Source: Limnohabitans sp. 2KL-51 (GTDB taxonomy: Bacteria; Pseudomonadota; Gammaproteobacteria; Burkholderiales; Burkholderiaceae_C). From it: DNA of 64,000 nucleotides. A program made the position numbers and the translations under genes. The notes below the pieces were generated by a model that made no database searches, was not told the origin of the DNA, and was given only the letters and a program-made list of their open reading frames with translations. Location of the stretch: the NCBI RefSeq assembly GCF_003063645.1, contig NZ_NESJ01000021.1:1-64000 (forward strand), given 5' to 3'. Shown here piece by piece: positions 37,701 to 49,370 of this stretch; positions within the stretch are counted from its first letter, which is position 1; each line of letters starts with the position of its first letter.

Positions 37701-40700
37701 GGTGCCGATTGCGGTGCCGCCCAGGATGATGGCGTCGCCGGCCAACGCGGTGACTGCTGCTGCACCACCCAGGGTAGCGCTGGTCGTGGCGTCGTAGGTC
37801 TTATTGGAGGCAGTCAGACCCGTGACGCTCAGGCTGGCCTGAGTGACGTCTGCGCTCAAACCAGTTTGCTGTACCAGCGCGTAGTTGGCCGCGTCCGTGC
37901 CACTGATCGTGTTGCCGGTGACGGTGACGGTCTTGCCGGTGCCCACGTTCTTGTTGGAGAAGGTGCCGATTGCGGTGCCGCCCAGGGTGACGGTATCGCC
38001 ACTGAATGCGGAGATCGCGGCGGTACCACCCAGGGTAGCCGCAGTCGTGGCGTCGTAGGTCTTGTTCGAAGCGGTCAGACCCGTGACGCGCAGGATGGCC
38101 TGAGTGACGTTGGCCGAGAGACCTGCTTGCTGGCTCAATGCATAGTTACCCAGCGTCGCATCGGCTCCCGTCAACGCCAGACCGGTGACTGTTATCGGTT
38201 TGCCAGAGCCCACGTGGCGGTCGCCAAAACTGGCGCTGGCCGTGCCCGCCAGACTGACCGTGTCGCCGCTGTGGGGCGCGCCGTCGCTGGCCGTGCCAGT
38301 GCCGGCGGCCTGCGCACTTTTTAAGGCTGGCGTGCCGGACAGCGCCGCTGTGGCCGTGCCGTCGTACACCTTACCCAGCGCAGACAGGCCCGCGACGGTG
38401 AGCGTTTTGGCCGTGATGCTGGCCGTCGTGGTGACCGCGTTAAGGGTGTAATTGCCCGCATGGGTGCCGCTCAATTGCAGACCGCTGATGGTCACCGTCT
38501 TGGCGCTGCCCGCATTCTTGTCGGCAAAGCTTGCGCTGGCGGTACCCGACAGGGCGACCACGTCGCCGGCGATGGTCTTGCCGTCGCTGCTGCTGGCACT
38601 GCCATCGGTCAAGGTGGCGGTGCCCGACAGGCTGGCGGCGACCGTGGCGTTGTAGACCTTGTCGGCCGCCGTCAGGCCGGAGACGTTCAGGGTCTTGGCC
38701 GTGATGGTCAAACCCGTGCGCGACACATTGGCCAGCGTGTAGTTGGCCGCCAGGCCGGTGCCATCCGTCAGGCCAAAACTCACCGTCGCTGTGCGACCGG
38801 TACCAGCCGCCGCAGTGTTGTAAGCGGCGGTGGGCGTGATCGTCAGGCTTTCGCCACTGACCAGCCCCGCGACCGTACCCGTGGTGCTGACCGGTGCCGT
38901 GGTCGTGCCGTCATAGACCTTGCCGGCCACCACGGTTCCGCTGATGCTCAAGGTTTTGGTCGAAATCGTCGCCGAATGCGTGGTGTCAGCCAACGAATAG
39001 TTGTTGGCCACCCCACCGCCCGCCCCATCGGCCAGGGTGTAGCTGGCGGTGACGCTGCGGCTGCCCGCGTTGGCGCTGTCAAAGCTGCCGGTGGCGCTGC
39101 TGGCGCTGACGGTTTCGCTGCCAACAAAGCCCGAGAGCGTGCCCGCAGTGACCGTGGCGTTGGTTGTTCCATCGTAGGTTTTTTCGGCGGCACTGCTGCC
39201 GGTGACCGTCAGCGCCTTGGGGTCGATCGTGCCATTGGTGCCGCTCAGGCTGCTGCCACTGGCCAGCGCGTAGTTGCCTGCATCGGCCCCCTGCAGGCTC
39301 AGGCCGGTCAAGGTAAAGCTCTTGTTGCCACTGCCGACGTTGCGTTCGTCAAAACCACCACCACTGGCGGACACGGTGACCACATCGCCGCTGACCAGCC
39401 CCGTGTCTGGCACCAGAATGGCGGATTCGTCGAGCACCTGTCCCAGAGCAATATTCAGGTTGTTAACGCTGGTGGTGCGGTCATACACCTTCTTGATGCC
39501 CGCACTCAGATCCACCGCCACCGGTCGCGGTGTGATGCTGCCCGCCACGCTCAGCGTATTCACATCGAGCACATAGTCGCTGGCGGCCGAAGAAATCGTG
39601 CCCGTGACGCCCGTGATGGACAGGCCGCTGGCCGTGAACGTGGTGGCTCCTGCCACAGTGGCCTCATTGAAGCTGCGCCCGGTCTGCGTCACGGCAACGG
39701 CGGTGTCGCCATCGACCAGGCCCTGCACCGTGTAGGTGGGCGAGTAACTGGTGAAGGTGCTCAACTTGTCATAGACCTTGCTGACTTGGGTTTCCTCCAG
39801 GCTCACGGTCAGCGTGGCCGGGCTGAGGGTGACCGTGTTGCTGGCGTGGGCGGTGAGCGTATTGACCGCGCCCGAAACCACGCCCGTGCTGGCGCCTGGC
39901 AGGCTGTAATTGCTGGTCTTGGAAGTTTCTTCGTTCGTCAGCGTGATGGTGCGCACAAAGTTATCCACCGTGCTGGCGTCGCCATCCGGCCCGGCCACGC
40001 GCGCGCTGCTGCTGGTCACTGCCGAAATCGTCAACACTTCGCCCTGCACCAAATTGCCCAGCGTGAACACGCCAAAATCTTGTTCCACCGATTCATCACC
40101 GTCTTCGTTGGTCTGGGTGACGGTGCGTGTGCCAAGGAGGGTGGTCGCGTCGTAGACCTTGGTCGCGGTCAGCGTCAGCGGGCGCGGCGTGATCACGCCA
40201 TCCGTGCCGGTGATGGTGCCGCTGGTCAGGCTGTAGTTGTCCTTGTCGGCCCCGCCCAAAGAAATGTCGGCCAGCGTGTAGCTGCGGCCAGTGCCGGCAT
40301 CGGCGCTGTTGAAGGTGCCGCCCACGCCGACGATCTTGATGTCGTCACTGCCAACTTTGCCCGTGGTGGATGTGGCTGCCGCCGCAGCCACCACAGCACC
40401 TTCCACGCCATCGGTGCCGTCATAGACCTTGACCGGGTTGGCGTTGGCCGCTGCGCTGATGCTGCGGCGGCTGATGTCACCCGACACGAAAGCCGATGCC
40501 AAATCCACCGTGTAGTCCGAGCTGACCGAACCCACCGCGCTGCCCGTGACGCTGCCCAGGGTGACGCTGCTCAGCCCGATCTGGTTGGCATCGGCGACAT
40601 TCTTGCTGTTGTAGGCTGCGGTATTGACGGTCACGGGCGCCGACTCACCGGTCAAGAACCCACTGAGGCTGATCGTGGCACTGAAGCTTGCGTCTGCTGC

Positions 40701-43700
40701 GGTCGTGCCGTCATACACCTTGCTGGTGCCCGTGGCGCTGATGCTGCTGATGATCAATTCCTTGCTCTGGATGGTCACGCTGTTGTCAGCAGTGGCCGCC
40801 ACCAGAGCGGGCTGGCTGTAGTTGCTGAGCAGAAACGGGCCCTTGTCGGCCAGGCTCAGCGCGCTGACGAAATTGTCCGAGGTGGCGAGGTTCGCATCCG
40901 GCCCGGCCACCCGCGCGCTGCCCAGCGTCACGCCGCTGATGGTCAAGCCTTCGCCGCTTGCCAGGTTGGTGAGCGTGGTCTGCGCGGCGCTGGCGCTGGC
41001 CTGACCGTCGTATTCTTTGGTCACGCTCACGCCCAGGGCGCGCGCCGTCAGGGTGGCATTATTCTGGGTCGCATCGTACGCAGACAGGCTCGGCAACTGG
41101 TAATTGCTGGCCAAGCCCGTGCCATCTTGCAGCGTCACGTTGGTGACGTATTTGTTGGCCGTCGCCACATTGCGGTCATTCACCTTGGCGGCGCTGTAAG
41201 TCAGGGTCTCGCTGTTGTACAGGTTACCCAAGCTCAGGTCGCTACCGGTCAAGGTGGGCGTTCCGTCATAGACCCGATTCGCACTGAGTGTCAGAGTGCG
41301 CGGTGTGATGGTCAGGCGCCCGCCTATGGCCAGCAACTGCCCGGGGGTGTTGTGGTTGCTGGTGTTGGGCAAGGTGTGCGGAGTGCTCACACTGCCGGTG
41401 ATGCCGTAAGTGCCGACATTCACGCCAGCACTGCTCAAGGAAAAGTTCACTGCTTTGCCCGCATCGCCAGCCAGGTTCCAGTTGAACTCGCTGCTGCCTT
41501 GGGTCAGGCTGACCTCGGTGTTGGCGTTGTTGTAGTAACGCACCTGTGCCACGTCGTAGCTGGCGGGGTTGCCATAGACCGCACTGGCCGTGCCGACGCG
41601 CACGATCAGCGTGTTGTGGTCCACGATGTAGTAATTGCCTGCCGTGATGTTGGCGCTCGGCAGTTCGTAGTTGCCTGTGGTCAGGTTGATGGTGCCCGCC
41701 AAAGCGCCGGTATAGGTATTGAGTGCATCGGCCAACCCACCATTGGCACCCATGCCGGTGCGCGTAATCGCGCTGGTGGCAGAAATATTGGCCACCGACT
41801 CCCCGCGCACAAAGCCATTGAACGTGGCGCCGGCGTAGCCCGCGTTGTCGGCCAGGCCGACAAACTTGGCATCGTCGTTGATCACGGCGGTCAAGGCCTT
41901 GGGCGTGACGGTGGTGGCCCCGGTCTGGTCGTAGCTCAGTGCATAGCCCAGTTTGGAGACCGCATCGGTCGACAGTGCCATGTCATAGCCCACCACAGCG
42001 CTGCCGCTGCGCAACACATCGTAGTAGCCCGAGGCATTGCGGGCGGCGGCGTTGCCATTGTTCAAGAGCGTGACGGTGGGCAGTTTGCCCATGCTTTGCG
42101 CGACCGTGTCGCCATTTTCCATGCCGGTGGCACCCACGTCCAAAAAGGGCTCGGTCCCATAGACCACCGACTCATTGACGCCTTTGAGCACAAGTGTGGG
42201 CTGCTGGCGGTAGATGGCAAATGCGCCTGCGCCCAAGGGCGACAAGTAGCCGGTGGTCAGTTCATCACTGGCATAGCGAAAGCGCCCGCTGCCGCTGCCC
42301 AGCAGCGCAGCCAACCCCGTGCTGCCAGACACACTGCCGGTATACAGCGTGGCACGCCCCCCGCTGCCTACGGTGACGGTCTTGCCCGTGGCCACGGTGA
42401 TGTTGCCGCCGCTGCCGTCATAAAACGCGCTGCCCTCTGCCACGGCTTTGGTTTTACCAGCGTTCAAAATGACAGCCTCCACATCGGTGCTGCTGGTGTT
42501 GATGTTCTCGGCAATGGCCAGATCACCGGCCAGGGTTTCGATGCGCACTTTGCCACTGGCATAAATACCAGTCGGGTTGACGCTGCCGATGGTCAGGCCA
42601 TTGGCGTCGACATAGTCGATGCTGCGCACCCGCACATCGCTGGTGCCCGCTGCCAACGTGCCAACGTTGTTACTGGTATTGGTGAGCGTGAAACGGCCAG
42701 TGCCTAGCAAGCCCAAACCATCGGCGGTCAACACCCCTGCACTCGCCTGCGTCACTTCGCCTGTGGCCTGCAACACGATGCGATTTTTACTGCTGTCCGC
42801 ATTGCGGTTAGAGGTTAAAGCCTGGTTGATCGTGATGTTGCTGCCATAAGCCGCGATGGGGCCCTTGATGTCTGCCGCGGCGAGAAAAACAATGATGTCG
42901 TTGTGGCCCGCCTTAGCCAAGGTCAGCCCGCCGACATCGGCCAGATTTTGGATGGTGATGTTGGACATGCCCGCACCACCCACAAAATGACCGCCTGTCA
43001 AAGTGCCATTCCACAGGAACGGCAACCAGAAACTGCTGCCACTGGGTTTGAAGGTCAGGGTACCCGTGGTGTTGAGGGTCATGGCTTTGGTGGCAGAAAA
43101 GCTCGTGCGGTCTGCAATGATGCTGATGCCAGAGCCGGCACCGGCGGTCACGCGGTTGGCCACACTGGTGCCGCTGCCGAAGCTGCTGCCTAAATGACCG
43201 TACAAAGCCTGTAGCGTGATGTCGGAGTTGCCTGCCGTGCCCGTGGTGGTCAGGCTGACGTTGTTGTCCAGTGCCACCGCAAAATAAGAGGCACCGGCAT
43301 GCCCCGTTATGGTCATGGCGTCCACCGACGTCAGGCTGGCACCGCTGAGCAATTGCACCCCATGGTGGTCGAAGCCCATGGACGACAGGTTGCGCCCATC
43401 CAGGTTCAAGCTGCCACCCGCGCTCACCGTGCCCGCCAGCTTCAAGCCCGCGTTGCCGTTGGTCATGGCGTAAGCAGTCAGACTGACATCGCCGCCGGCA
43501 GTGAGTGTGGTGCTCAAGGCCAACCCCTCGTTGCTGCTGGTCTTGGTGCCGCCACGCGCTGCAATCGTGATATTGCCTTGGTTGGCCGCAGTGGACGAAG
43601 CCACCAAAGCCCCGCCGGTCCAGTTCACTCCCTGGCCGTTGAAGTTCACGCCCCGGCCGAGGTCGGCATCGAGAAGGATGCTGCCTGCCGTGCTGGTCAG

Positions 43701-46700
43701 GCTGGCGCTGCTCTGGTTGCGGATTTGCCCACCGTAAAGGGAAATATCGCCGCCGATGCTCAGGCTGCTGTTGACCGAGACCATTTTGGTGTTGGTGTCC
43801 TTGCCAATCACCAGGCCGCCGAGCGTGGCAGCGTTTTGAATGGTCAGGCCGCGCGTACCGGTCACACCAGCGGTGTTGACGCCCACCCAATTGGCGCCAG
43901 TCAGTGCGCCTTGCACATTGAAGGTATGGCCAAAGTTATCGTCCCACGGGCGGATGGTGAACACACCGGTGGTGTTGACCGTCGTTCGCGAGGTACTGGT
44001 GTAGACACCCCCGAAGTCGATGCGGTTGCCGACAAAGGTGACATCGCCACTGCCGGTGTTGATGGCCAGGTTGCCAATGGTGGTGTTGATGTCCCAGCGG
44101 TAGCTGCTGTTGACATTGGTCTTGCCGGCCACATAAAAGTCACCCCCGCCGGTGTTGAAAGTGCCGCGCAAATCGGCCGAGATGAAGTCGTAACCGGCGC
44201 CTGCGGCGCCATCACCCACCGTCAAGCCGTTCCACTGCACAGCATTGCGACCCCCGCCCATCCAGATATGGCCACCATTGCTGCTGAAGGTGTTGGCACC
44301 TGAAGTGCTGACGCCGCCCTTGGTGTCAGCGTTGTCGTCGGCCCACACCACCAGATTCAGCTTACCCGTGCCAGCACCGCTGGCGGTGATGTTATTTTTA
44401 AGGTCGATCCGTCCCGGCGCGCGCAACGTCAGCGTCGCATCACCACCACCGGTTTTGCTGATGACGTTGCTGATCGTGATGCTGGGCGCAAATTCCTGCA
44501 GCGCGCGCAGGCTGATGTCGCCATTGCCGGTCATGGTCAGCGGAGACGACACCGTAACCCTGCGTCCATACGCCGTGACCGGGCCCGCCACTGTCACCGC
44601 ATTGCTGGCACTGCCGTTGCTGCCGTTGATGTTGACATCCGCCGCCTTGTTGGTGGGCTTGCCAATCGTCAGGCTGGCCATAGTCTGACCGTTCTGGTTC
44701 CAGTTGAACCAGCTTGTGTACACGTTCTGCCTAAACGAATCGGCAAACGATGTCCACGTTACATCGCCGCTGGTGCCGACATTGGCCTGACCGGTAAAGC
44801 TGTAACGGTCAAAGCGGATGTTCAGATCGCCGTTCTTGGCAAAGCTGCTGTAGGCAGCATCGGCGGAGCTGACCCAATATTGGGTGTCCGCATTGACCAT
44901 GTAAAGCCCGGCGCCAGAACCGCCGGCACGGGTGGAGCCCAGCAAGTTCAGCGGCCCGCCGTTGGTGATCAGGCTGGTAGGCTGGCGCATGACCAAGGAC
45001 CATTCGTTGCCGTAGCCATCCAGCGTGATGCCACCGCCTGTGCCGCTGGCCACTACAGTGGCTGTGCCGCATGCACATTCATTCAAACCAATGCCATAGT
45101 TGTAAATACTACCCAAGCTGGTGTTTTTACCGATGACGGTGATGGCGTCCGCACCCGCAAAGGCTGATCGGAAGTCGGTATTGCCGTACACCGTAACGCC
45201 CTGCTTGACCGACCCGGAGCCACTGGAACGGGAGATGCCCTCGATATAGATCTTGCCGCTGCCAGCATCTGCGACAAATGCACCGCCTGAGCCCCAAATA
45301 CCCACCCCAAAGGCCCCAGTATCTGTAGCCACGGCACCAGACCAACTGCGCCCGCGCAGGCTGATGTTGCCGCCGCCGGAGCGGATGTAAAGGCCGTTGT
45401 CGACCCGAATGCCTTCGGCGCGGTTTGAGTCCACTCCCGAGGCATAGCCGGTGCCGGCTGCATTGCCACCGCCCAGGGTCACGTTGCCACCACCGGTCAG
45501 CGCCGTGCTCTTGGTGCTGCCGCTGGCAATGGCGCGGGTGTCAATGGTCAGACCGTTGTAAATGTCGATATTGCCAAAACCGTTGCCATCGCTGTCAGCA
45601 GCCAGGACCACGTCACCGGCATTGGTGCTGAGGGTCTTGGCGACGGTGTCGCCGTAAATGTAGTTGCTCGCGATCAGTCGAATCTTGGCGCCGGCCTGGG
45701 TGCTGGTCAGGTTGTCCTTGAGCCACACAATGCCGCCATACACCGTGATCGGACCGGCTGCCGTGATCGGCGCTGAAAGGGTGACAGTTTTATTCTCGGT
45801 GGGCTTGCCGATCGCGACGCTGCTGTGTCCGGTGCCGAGGTCCCAGTTGTCGGTCAGCGCAAAGTTTTTGGCTGAGGTCGCACCACTTGAAGAAAAACTC
45901 AGCGCGCCGGCGCCTATGACTTTGACCGAACCCAAAGTGGTGGTGGCGCCAAGGTTTTGAATTGAATCGGCCTCCATGGTGATATTGCCGGTGGAGCTGC
46001 TGGCCAGATCGTTCGCTGCGCCGATGCGGATGCTGCCGGCCACGGCAGCAGGCGTAAAACGCATGGCGTTATTGTTGGTGGCCACGCTGCGCGAGCTCTG
46101 AAACCCTTGCAGGTAAATATCACCACTGCCAGAGACCACCTCCAACCTGCCCGTGGTGGCGTCAACCTGGAACTGCAGACCGGAAGAGTCGGCACGCGTG
46201 GCACTCGAACTTCCCTTCAGCGTGATGCCGCCGCTGGTGGTTTTGACCAGCATCTTGTCGCTGCCTTTTGCGTTCAGGTAGAGGCCGACCTGCCAACCGC
46301 TGCTGCCCGTGCTCTGGACACTGGCATCCAACAGAATATTGCCGCTGTTGCTCAGCAGGGCCACGCTGTAGCCAGTGCCTAAGCCCGTGGTCTGGTTGCC
46401 GTCGCCGCCGGTAGCACTCACGATGGCCAGTCCGCCGCCGTACAGAGAGTTGGCCGTGGTCGTGCCATAGAGCTTGATGTCGCCACTGTCGCTGCTGAGG
46501 GTGACCTTCTTGTTGATGTCGGTGGCAAACACTGTGCCACCCGGGCTGTTGCTGGCACTGGCGGTGCCGCGCAGGGTCACGATGCCGCTGGTGGTGGTGA
46601 TGGCACTGCTGTTGCTCACCTCAAGCCCGGCGCCCGCGCTGTAGCTGCCCAGGATGTCGCCCACCAGCGTGACGCTGCCCGAGGTGGTGGTGATGCTGCT

Positions 46701-49202
46701 GCTGTCTACCAGCAGGCCAATGCCTGTGGCCGTGGTGCTGGCCAAGTTCGACTGACCAAAGGCGTAGAAGTGGCCCGCACCGGTGCTGATCTGTGCGTTT
46801 TGAATTTGCAACCCCACCGTACCGGTGGCGGTGGCCTGGGCGGCGGTGTTGCCCACGGCCAGCCCGTTCCAGACAGCGGCGGTCGCACCGCCGCCCAGCC
46901 AGATGTGGCCACCGTTGGTGGTGATGCTCCCGCCATTGATGGCGATGGTGCCCGCCAAGTTGGTGGCGGACAGGAAACGGGTGCGCAGCACCAAGTTCAA
47001 ACGGCCCGAGCTGGAGCTGATGCTGGGCGCCGTCAGGGTGATGCCGTGGGCAACGTCATTGCCCGCCCGCAAGCTGAGCGTGGCATCGCCCCCGGCAGTT
47101 TTGGCCAATGTGACGCCGCTGCTCCAAGTGATGTTGCCCACCACGTCGTTGAGCACGCTGGTGCCAGTATTGAGGGTGGTGGCGTAGCTGTTGGCCACTG
47201 TTTGCGAGATGGTGGTGTCAGACGGGTCCAGATACCAAAGGCCACCCTGACCGCCGTAGCCAACATCGGCCCCGGCGTTGACGCGGGCCCCCTCGACATT
47301 GAGCGTGTCGCCCGAGGTTTCGACCCGCCCGCCGTCGCCGCCTTGCGTGCCGCCACGGGCGGTGAGGCTGCCCGCCACGGTGGTGACGGTGCCCGCGCGC
47401 GTGGCATCGCTCCACAGCACCACGGTGCCGCCCTGGCCTTGCACGGTGGCGCTGGCTTCGATGCGGGCGTCAGCAGCCAGCGTGACGGTGCTGGCTTGGG
47501 GCAGCGCCTGCGCCCAGACACGGGTGTCGGCATGGGCGCCACCTTGCCAGTCACCCCCCACCAGCACCTTGCCGCCTCCGGTGGTGCCGCTGGCGTCGAT
47601 GCGGGTGTTGTCCAAGAGTTCAATGTGGTCGCCCAGCAGGATGCTGACACCGCCCTGGCCGCTGCGCCCGCGGGTGCTCAGCGTGCTGTTGCCCATGATC
47701 GCCAGGCGGCCCTGACCTGGCGCATCGGGCAAGGGCTGCGGGTGGTCTGGCTGCGAAGGCGCCTGGGCCTGGGCCTGGGCCTGGGCCTGGGCCTGGGCCT
47801 GGGCCTGCAACAGGATCTGGCCGCCCTGAGCGCCGCTGGCGTCCAGCGTGGCGTTGTTCAGCTCGATGTCGCCTCGCGCGGCGATGTTGATTTGGCCGCC
47901 CTGTGAGGCTGTGCCGATCGCGGTGCCGATCGCGGGGCCAGCAGTCACGGCGTTAGCCGAGTCGGAGCGGTCTTGTGTGGCCGACACATCGACCCGGCCT
48001 TGCAGCTGCACGCTGCCCGTGGCTTGAATCTCCAGGCGGCCGCCCTGAGCGGGCGCGCTCAGATCGATGTTGCCTTTGGCCGCTTGCGTGAAGTGCGTGG
48101 CTTGCACGCGCAAGCTGCCTGCGCTGAGTGGGCCTGCGGCGCTGTCGATGCCGATGGCCGCGATGCTGCCGCTGTTGACCACTTCGGGCGCGCTGATCTC
48201 AATGCGGCCAGCCGGGCCACTGTCGGCAGCGGTGTTGCCCGCGTTGGTGGCACTGGTGGCGTTAGCCGAGATAGCGCCGGAGTTATCTATCCGCTTGCTG
48301 GCCGACAAGATGATGCGGCCGCCTTGCTGCTGCAGGCCATGGGCCTCGATGCGGCCGCTGTTTTTGATCAGACCGCCCACCAGGCGGTCCATGGACTGCG
48401 CGCTGATGATGATCAAGCCGCCCGGCGCTTGCACCGCATGGCGGTTGTCGACCAGGGTGGCAATCTGGCTGGCTTCTACGCGGATGTTGGTCAGGCGGTT
48501 GCTGGCGTCAAATTGCAGCTCCACCGCTTCGCCAGCGGCCAGGGCCACGGTGCCCATCTGCGCGATGATGGCGCCTTGGTTGCGCACCTCGGGGGCCAGC
48601 AGGGCGATGTAGCCGCCCAGGTGGGCCTTGAGCTCGCCGTCGTTGACCACACTGGCGGTGCTGCCCTTGCGTTCATAACGGTGCTTACCCGCCATGAAGT
48701 CGGCATCGCTGATGCTTTGGGTCGAGGCCACAAGGCCCGCTACGTCCACCCTGGCGTCTTTGCCAAAGTAAACGCCCACCGGGTTGGTCAACACCACCTG
48801 GCCATTGGCGCTGATGCGGCCAAAAATTTGGCTGGGGTCTGAAGTCATGACCCGGTTGAGCATGATGCTGCTGGCCCCCGGCTGCTGGAACTGCACTTGG
48901 GCGTCCTTGCCGACATTGAAGGTCTGCCATTGGATGGCGGCGCGCTCGCTGGTCTGCTGAATGACCATGTTGGCACCGCTTTGTCCGATGCTGGCCTGCC
49001 CCGCGCTGACTTTGCCACCGGTGGGCAAGGCTGTGGTGGGCGGTGCGGTTTGCGCGTGCGCAGTCAGCCCACCCACCAGGCTGGCCACCACCGCGGCCAA
49101 TTTGACACCCGAGCACGACTTGCCTTTGGCCGAAACGCCTTCGGCTGCGGCCACAAAGGCTTGTTTGCTGGCGTTCCAGATGCTGCAAAAATTTTTGTCC
49201 AT
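31746..49202 (-). CDS. Giant two-partner secretion exoprotein (TpsA, filamentous haemagglutinin-like)
   Basis: A 5,818-residue exoprotein. Residues 1-24 are an extended signal peptide region ([21 protein letters not shown]), with cleavage after AHA near residue 50. The TPS haemagglutination domain follows (about 55-330, with [13 protein letters not shown] and TNPVGVYFG). Next come a (QA)n linker near 463-480, a long beta-helix region, a block of YDG/MBG-type repeats (KVYDGTT, about 2290-4300), ten 90-residue repeats (about 4537-5404), an alanine-lysine helix of AAADK pentapeptides (about 5477-5640), and a C-terminal Ig/cadherin-like domain (PLPAWLSFD...). TpsB is encoded upstream. No VENN motif or CdiA-type toxin tip is seen, so adhesion or aggregation is more likely than contact-dependent inhibition. 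No clear ribosome site precedes the ATG. Confidence 0.92.
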   Translation of the reverse strand: MDKNFCSIWNASKQAFVAAAEGVSAKGKSCSGVKLAAVVASLVGGLTAHAQTAPPTTALPTGGKVSAGQASIGQSGANMVIQQTSERAAIQWQTFNVGKDAQVQFQQPGASSIMLNRVMTSDPSQIFGRISANGQVVLTNPVGVYFGKDARVDVAGLVASTQSISDADFMAGKHRYERKGSTASVVNDGELKAHLGGYIALLAPEVRNQGAIIAQMGTVALAAGEAVELQFDASNRLTNIRVEASQIATLVDNRHAVQAPGGLIIISAQSMDRLVGGLIKNSGRIEAHGLQQQGGRIILSASKRIDNSGAISANATSATNAGNTAADSGPAGRIEISAPEVVNSGSIAAIGIDSAAGPLSAGSLRVQATHFTQAAKGNIDLSAPAQGGRLEIQATGSVQLQGRVDVSATQDRSDSANAVTAGPAIGTAIGTASQGGQINIAARGDIELNNATLDASGAQGGQILLQAQAQAQAQAQAQAQAPSQPDHPQPLPDAPGQGRLAIMGNSTLSTRGRSGQGGVSILLGDHIELLDNTRIDASGTTGGGKVLVGGDWQGGAHADTRVWAQALPQASTVTLAADARIEASATVQGQGGTVVLWSDATRAGTVTTVAGSLTARGGTQGGDGGRVETSGDTLNVEGARVNAGADVGYGGQGGLWYLDPSDTTISQTVANSYATTLNTGTSVLNDVVGNITWSSGVTLAKTAGGDATLSLRAGNDVAHGITLTAPSISSSSGRLNLVLRTRFLSATNLAGTIAINGGSITTNGGHIWLGGGATAAVWNGLAVGNTAAQATATGTVGLQIQNAQISTGAGHFYAFGQSNLASTTATGIGLLVDSSSITTTSGSVTLVGDILGSYSAGAGLEVSNSSAITTTSGIVTLRGTASASNSPGGTVFATDINKKVTLSSDSGDIKLYGTTTANSLYGGGLAIVSATGGDGNQTTGLGTGYSVALLSNSGNILLDASVQSTGSSGWQVGLYLNAKGSDKMLVKTTSGGITLKGSSSATRADSSGLQFQVDATTGRLEVVSGSGDIYLQGFQSSRSVATNNNAMRFTPAAVAGSIRIGAANDLASSSTGNITMEADSIQNLGATTTLGSVKVIGAGALSFSSSGATSAKNFALTDNWDLGTGHSSVAIGKPTENKTVTLSAPITAAGPITVYGGIVWLKDNLTSTQAGAKIRLIASNYIYGDTVAKTLSTNAGDVVLAADSDGNGFGNIDIYNGLTIDTRAIASGSTKSTALTGGGNVTLGGGNAAGTGYASGVDSNRAEGIRVDNGLYIRSGGGNISLRGRSWSGAVATDTGAFGVGIWGSGGAFVADAGSGKIYIEGISRSSGSGSVKQGVTVYGNTDFRSAFAGADAITVIGKNTSLGSIYNYGIGLNECACGTATVVASGTGGGITLDGYGNEWSLVMRQPTSLITNGGPLNLLGSTRAGGSGAGLYMVNADTQYWVSSADAAYSSFAKNGDLNIRFDRYSFTGQANVGTSGDVTWTSFADSFRQNVYTSWFNWNQNGQTMASLTIGKPTNKAADVNINGSNGSASNAVTVAGPVTAYGRRVTVSSPLTMTGNGDISLRALQEFAPSITISNVISKTGGGDATLTLRAPGRIDLKNNITASGAGTGKLNLVVWADDNADTKGGVSTSGANTFSSNGGHIWMGGGRNAVQWNGLTVGDGAAGAGYDFISADLRGTFNTGGGDFYVAGKTNVNSSYRWDINTTIGNLAINTGSGDVTFVGNRIDFGGVYTSTSRTTVNTTGVFTIRPWDDNFGHTFNVQGALTGANWVGVNTAGVTGTRGLTIQNAATLGGLVIGKDTNTKMVSVNSSLSIGGDISLYGGQIRNQSSASLTSTAGSILLDADLGRGVNFNGQGVNWTGGALVASSTAANQGNITIAARGGTKTSSNEGLALSTTLTAGGDVSLTAYAMTNGNAGLKLAGTVSAGGSLNLDGRNLSSMGFDHHGVQLLSGASLTSVDAMTITGHAGASYFAVALDNNVSLTTTGTAGNSDITLQALYGHLGSSFGSGTSVANRVTAGAGSGISIIADRTSFSATKAMTLNTTGTLTFKPSGSSFWLPFLWNGTLTGGHFVGGAGMSNITIQNLADVGGLTLAKAGHNDIIVFLAAADIKGPIAAYGSNITINQALTSNRNADSSKNRIVLQATGEVTQASAGVLTADGLGLLGTGRFTLTNTSNNVGTLAAGTSDVRVRSIDYVDANGLTIGSVNPTGIYASGKVRIETLAGDLAIAENINTSSTDVEAVILNAGKTKAVAEGSAFYDGSGGNITVATGKTVTVGSGGRATLYTGSVSGSTGLAALLGSGSGRFRYASDELTTGYLSPLGAGAFAIYRQQPTLVLKGVNESVVYGTEPFLDVGATGMENGDTVAQSMGKLPTVTLLNNGNAAARNASGYYDVLRSGSAVVGYDMALSTDAVSKLGYALSYDQTGATTVTPKALTAVINDDAKFVGLADNAGYAGATFNGFVRGESVANISATSAITRTGMGANGGLADALNTYTGALAGTINLTTGNYELPSANITAGNYYIVDHNTLIVRVGTASAVYGNPASYDVAQVRYYNNANTEVSLTQGSSEFNWNLAGDAGKAVNFSLSSAGVNVGTYGITGSVSTPHTLPNTSNHNTPGQLLAIGGRLTITPRTLTLSANRVYDGTPTLTGSDLSLGNLYNSETLTYSAAKVNDRNVATANKYVTNVTLQDGTGLASNYQLPSLSAYDATQNNATLTARALGVSVTKEYDGQASASAAQTTLTNLASGEGLTISGVTLGSARVAGPDANLATSDNFVSALSLADKGPFLLSNYSQPALVAATADNSVTIQSKELIISSISATGTSKVYDGTTAADASFSATISLSGFLTGESAPVTVNTAAYNSKNVADANQIGLSSVTLGSVTGSAVGSVSSDYTVDLASAFVSGDISRRSISAAANANPVKVYDGTDGVEGAVVAAAAATSTTGKVGSDDIKIVGVGGTFNSADAGTGRSYTLADISLGGADKDNYSLTSGTITGTDGVITPRPLTLTATKVYDATTLLGTRTVTQTNEDGDESVEQDFGVFTLGNLVQGEVLTISAVTSSSARVAGPDGDASTVDNFVRTITLTNEETSKTSNYSLPGASTGVVSGAVNTLTAHASNTVTLSPATLTVSLEETQVSKVYDKLSTFTSYSPTYTVQGLVDGDTAVAVTQTGRSFNEATVAGATTFTASGLSITGVTGTISSAASDYVLDVNTLSVAGSITPRPVAVDLSAGIKKVYDRTTSVNNLNIALGQVLDESAILVPDTGLVSGDVVTVSASGGGFDERNVGSGNKSFTLTGLSLQGADAGNYALASGSSLSGTNGTIDPKALTVTGSSAAEKTYDGTTNATVTAGTLSGFVGSETVSASSATGSFDSANAGSRSVTASYTLADGAGGGVANNYSLADTTHSATISTKTLSISGTVVAGKVYDGTTTAPVSTTGTVAGLVSGESLTITPTAAYNTAAAGTGRTATVSFGLTDGTGLAANYTLANVSRTGLTITAKTLNVSGLTAADKVYNATVAASLSGTATLTDGSASSSDGKTIAGDVVALSGTASASFADKNAGSAKTVTISGLQLSGTHAGNYTLNAVTTTASITAKTLTVAGLSALGKVYDGTATAALSGTPALKSAQAAGTGTASDGAPHSGDTVSLAGTASASFGDRHVGSGKPITVTGLALTGADATLGNYALSQQAGLSANVTQAILRVTGLTASNKTYDATTAATLGGTAAISAFSGDTVTLGGTAIGTFSNKNVGTGKTVTVTGNTISGTDAANYALVQQTGLSADVTQASLSVTGLTASNKTYDATTSATLGGAAAVTALAGDAIILGGTAIGTFAYKNVGAGKAVTVTGNTISGTDAANYALVQQAGLTADVTQASLSLSGETGVVKTYDGTTRMPTGVTGYVSAGAGSLTGVIAGDTVSVTGNAAFASANVERVGGVVSGAVTALAINQGTVALSGADAGNYNLSWTNGSGTITPAALTVRANNDARFLTQSDALNFEGVSFSAFVNGETAAVLTGTASVNRPNASSDVLANKYTSALQASGLTSSNYAISYTAGDYTIVPSNQLLVRITPVSNTYGTATAYALASVQYESAGTVYTLGSGGVAGSSVSIDNSNLVSVNDGASGTAGLTVAPQTVAGDFGTAGKLKVGSYQLGVAGLVTENSANFSNTVTVVGSHQVVTKGLTASATGVSKVYDGTTSMSGVTLGLTTLETNDVVTVNGLGAFGSRNVGSNIAYTLSGLGLAGADAGNYHLTGGGSFSGNDGQITARPLLVNFAGVDRVYDGSASATVTTSDTRVSGDVFTITRSAIFADKNVGQGKAVTVGGVSLSGADAANYSVATGASTTANITRLNAVTWVGGVSGNWFDPANWAGGAVPDLSNVAQVVIPSGVNVSFGSTVVAPAQSGPVQVDSLSGANASLSQSAGTLNVGAGGVTLDAYIQSGGVLTSTGPITLATLTQTNGSLSVTGNLTVTQDFSQATAGTMTVGGNTSITDTAGGLTIGNLNTTGTTQITSINGGIAQSAGTAIFSGGGATLSAATAGAGADIVLDGANDFNGSVNVLGGKDVTLNDVNSITLGGVNITGKLDVTAGTDIALNGVVNVASLDLQATAGDITQGASSTLTVSAGPTDLKAGDDITLDKANDFVGTVNVLGGKDVTLNDVNSITLGGVNITGKLDVTAGTDIALNGVVNVASLDLQATAGDITQGASSTLAVNAGPTDLKAGDDITLDKANDFVGTVNVLGGKDVTLNDVNSITLGGVDITGKLDVTAGTDIALNGVVNVASLDLQATAGDITQGASSTLTVSAGPTDLKAGDDITLDKANDFVGTVNVLGGKDVVLNDVNSMTLGNVTTSGKLDVTAATDITLNGAVNVASLDLEATAGDITQTAGTLTVSAGPTDLKAGDDITLDKANDFVGTVNVLGGKDVTLNDINSITLGGVNITGKLDVTAGTDIALNGVVNVTSLDLQATAGDITQGASSTLAVNAGPTDLKAGDEITLDKANDFVGTVNVLGGKDVTLNDVNSITLGGVDITGKLDVTAGTDIALNGVVNVASLDLQATAGDITQGASSTLTVSAGPTDLKAGDDITLDKANDFNGAVNVSGADAVTLNDINSITLGGVNITGKLDVTAGTDIALNGVVNVTSLDLQATAGDITQGASSTLAVNAGPTDLKAGDDITLDKANDFVGTVNVLGGKDVVLNDVNSMTLGNVTTSGKLDVTAATDITLNGAVNVASLDLEATAGDITQTAGTLTVSAGPTDLKAGDDITLDKANDFIGTVNVLGGNDVTLNDVNSMTLGNVTTTGKLDVTAATDITLDGVVNVASLDMQATLGDINQGASSTLTVTAGPTDLKAGDDITLDKANDFVGTVNVLGGKDVVLNDVNSMTLGTVTTTGHLTLNSAGDLNLGTSTVGGALTASSGNGNITQSGALTVVDGSAFNAGTGDILLNNVGNILANGVTVIAANSTIVGENAGGSAAAAAAAAQAAADKAAADKAAADKAAADKAAADKAAADKAAVDKAAADKAAADKAAADKAAADKAAADKAAADKAAADKAAADKAAADKAAADKAAVDKAAADKAAADKAAADKAAADKAAADKAAADKAAADKAAADKAAADKAAADKAAADKAASDKAVADKAAADKAAQAAVSQNASKTGQGQVVTALDTPTMPEPLALNALVPSNVAVSSASSTTNSSSTGSAKSLAASGSHSAGVTVDLLSASSASTTMMAAVSLPKGSSTVGLGFSFALPEAIQALAQQGSQTVDPQASLSDGSPLPAWLSFDASTLRFDAQAVPTGAFPMQVLVTVAGTRVMVVISERTE
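32281..32770 (-). repeat. 15-bp tandem repeat encoding (AAADK)n in tpsA
   Basis: About 32 units of 15 bp (plus-strand unit GCTTTGTCTGCCGCC and variants) encode AAADK with scattered V or S. The predicted product is one charged helix of about 160 residues. Unit changes keep the frame. Confidence 0.92.
32990..35590 (-). repeat. Ten 90-residue tandem repeats in tpsA, with a 1,077-bp higher-order period
   Basis: Units of about 270 bp encode [19 protein letters not shown]...[11 protein letters not shown]. The one nearest 35,560 is degenerate. The segment from 33478 recurs from 34555, an offset of 1,077 bp equal to four units, so four-unit blocks have been copied. Confidence 0.88.
47760..47812 (-). 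repeat. Hexanucleotide repeat encoding (QA)n in tpsA
   Basis: About eight copies of GCCTGG on the plus strand encode alternating Gln-Ala between two beta-helix parts. Hexamer slippage would keep the frame. Confidence 0.9.
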
Positions 49203-49204
49203 AT

Positions 49205-49357
49205 TCAGGCCATATCAGGGGCTTTGGCGTTGCTGTTGTTGCTCGCCGGTTTGTCTTGTTTTTCGAGGGTGGCTTGGCTGCGTTCGAGCAGGGGCACAAG
49301 GTTGCGCAGCGACAGCATCTGGACATGCAAGGTGGATGCAAAAACAAAGGTGCGCAT
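49205..49357 (-). CDS. Possible 50-residue ORF between tpsB and tpsA
   Basis: ATG 49357 to TGA 49205-49207, starting 13 bases after the tpsB stop. The product is [20 protein letters not shown]...[22 protein letters not shown] lies before its ATG. Its stop is two bases before the tpsA ATG, which has no ribosome site of its own, so translation of this ORF could feed ribosomes to tpsA. No family recognised; it may be only a coupling leader or chance. Confidence 0.4.
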   Translation of the reverse strand: MRTFVFASTLHVQMLSLRNLVPLLERSQATLEKQDKPASNNSNAKAPDMA

Positions 49358-49370
49358 GGACCGCCTGTGA

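Noticed and set aside
38460..42707. Long open frame (1,415 codons) on the plus strand opposite tpsA
   Set aside because: It is antisense to the YDG/MBG repeats of TpsA, is low in complexity and resembles no protein family. GC-rich repeats keep opposite frames open.
31746..49202. Contact-dependent growth inhibition (CdiA) interpretation of the giant exoprotein
   Set aside because: No VENN-type motif, no toxin-like C-terminus and no immunity gene after the stop; the end is a repeat helix and an Ig-like cap.
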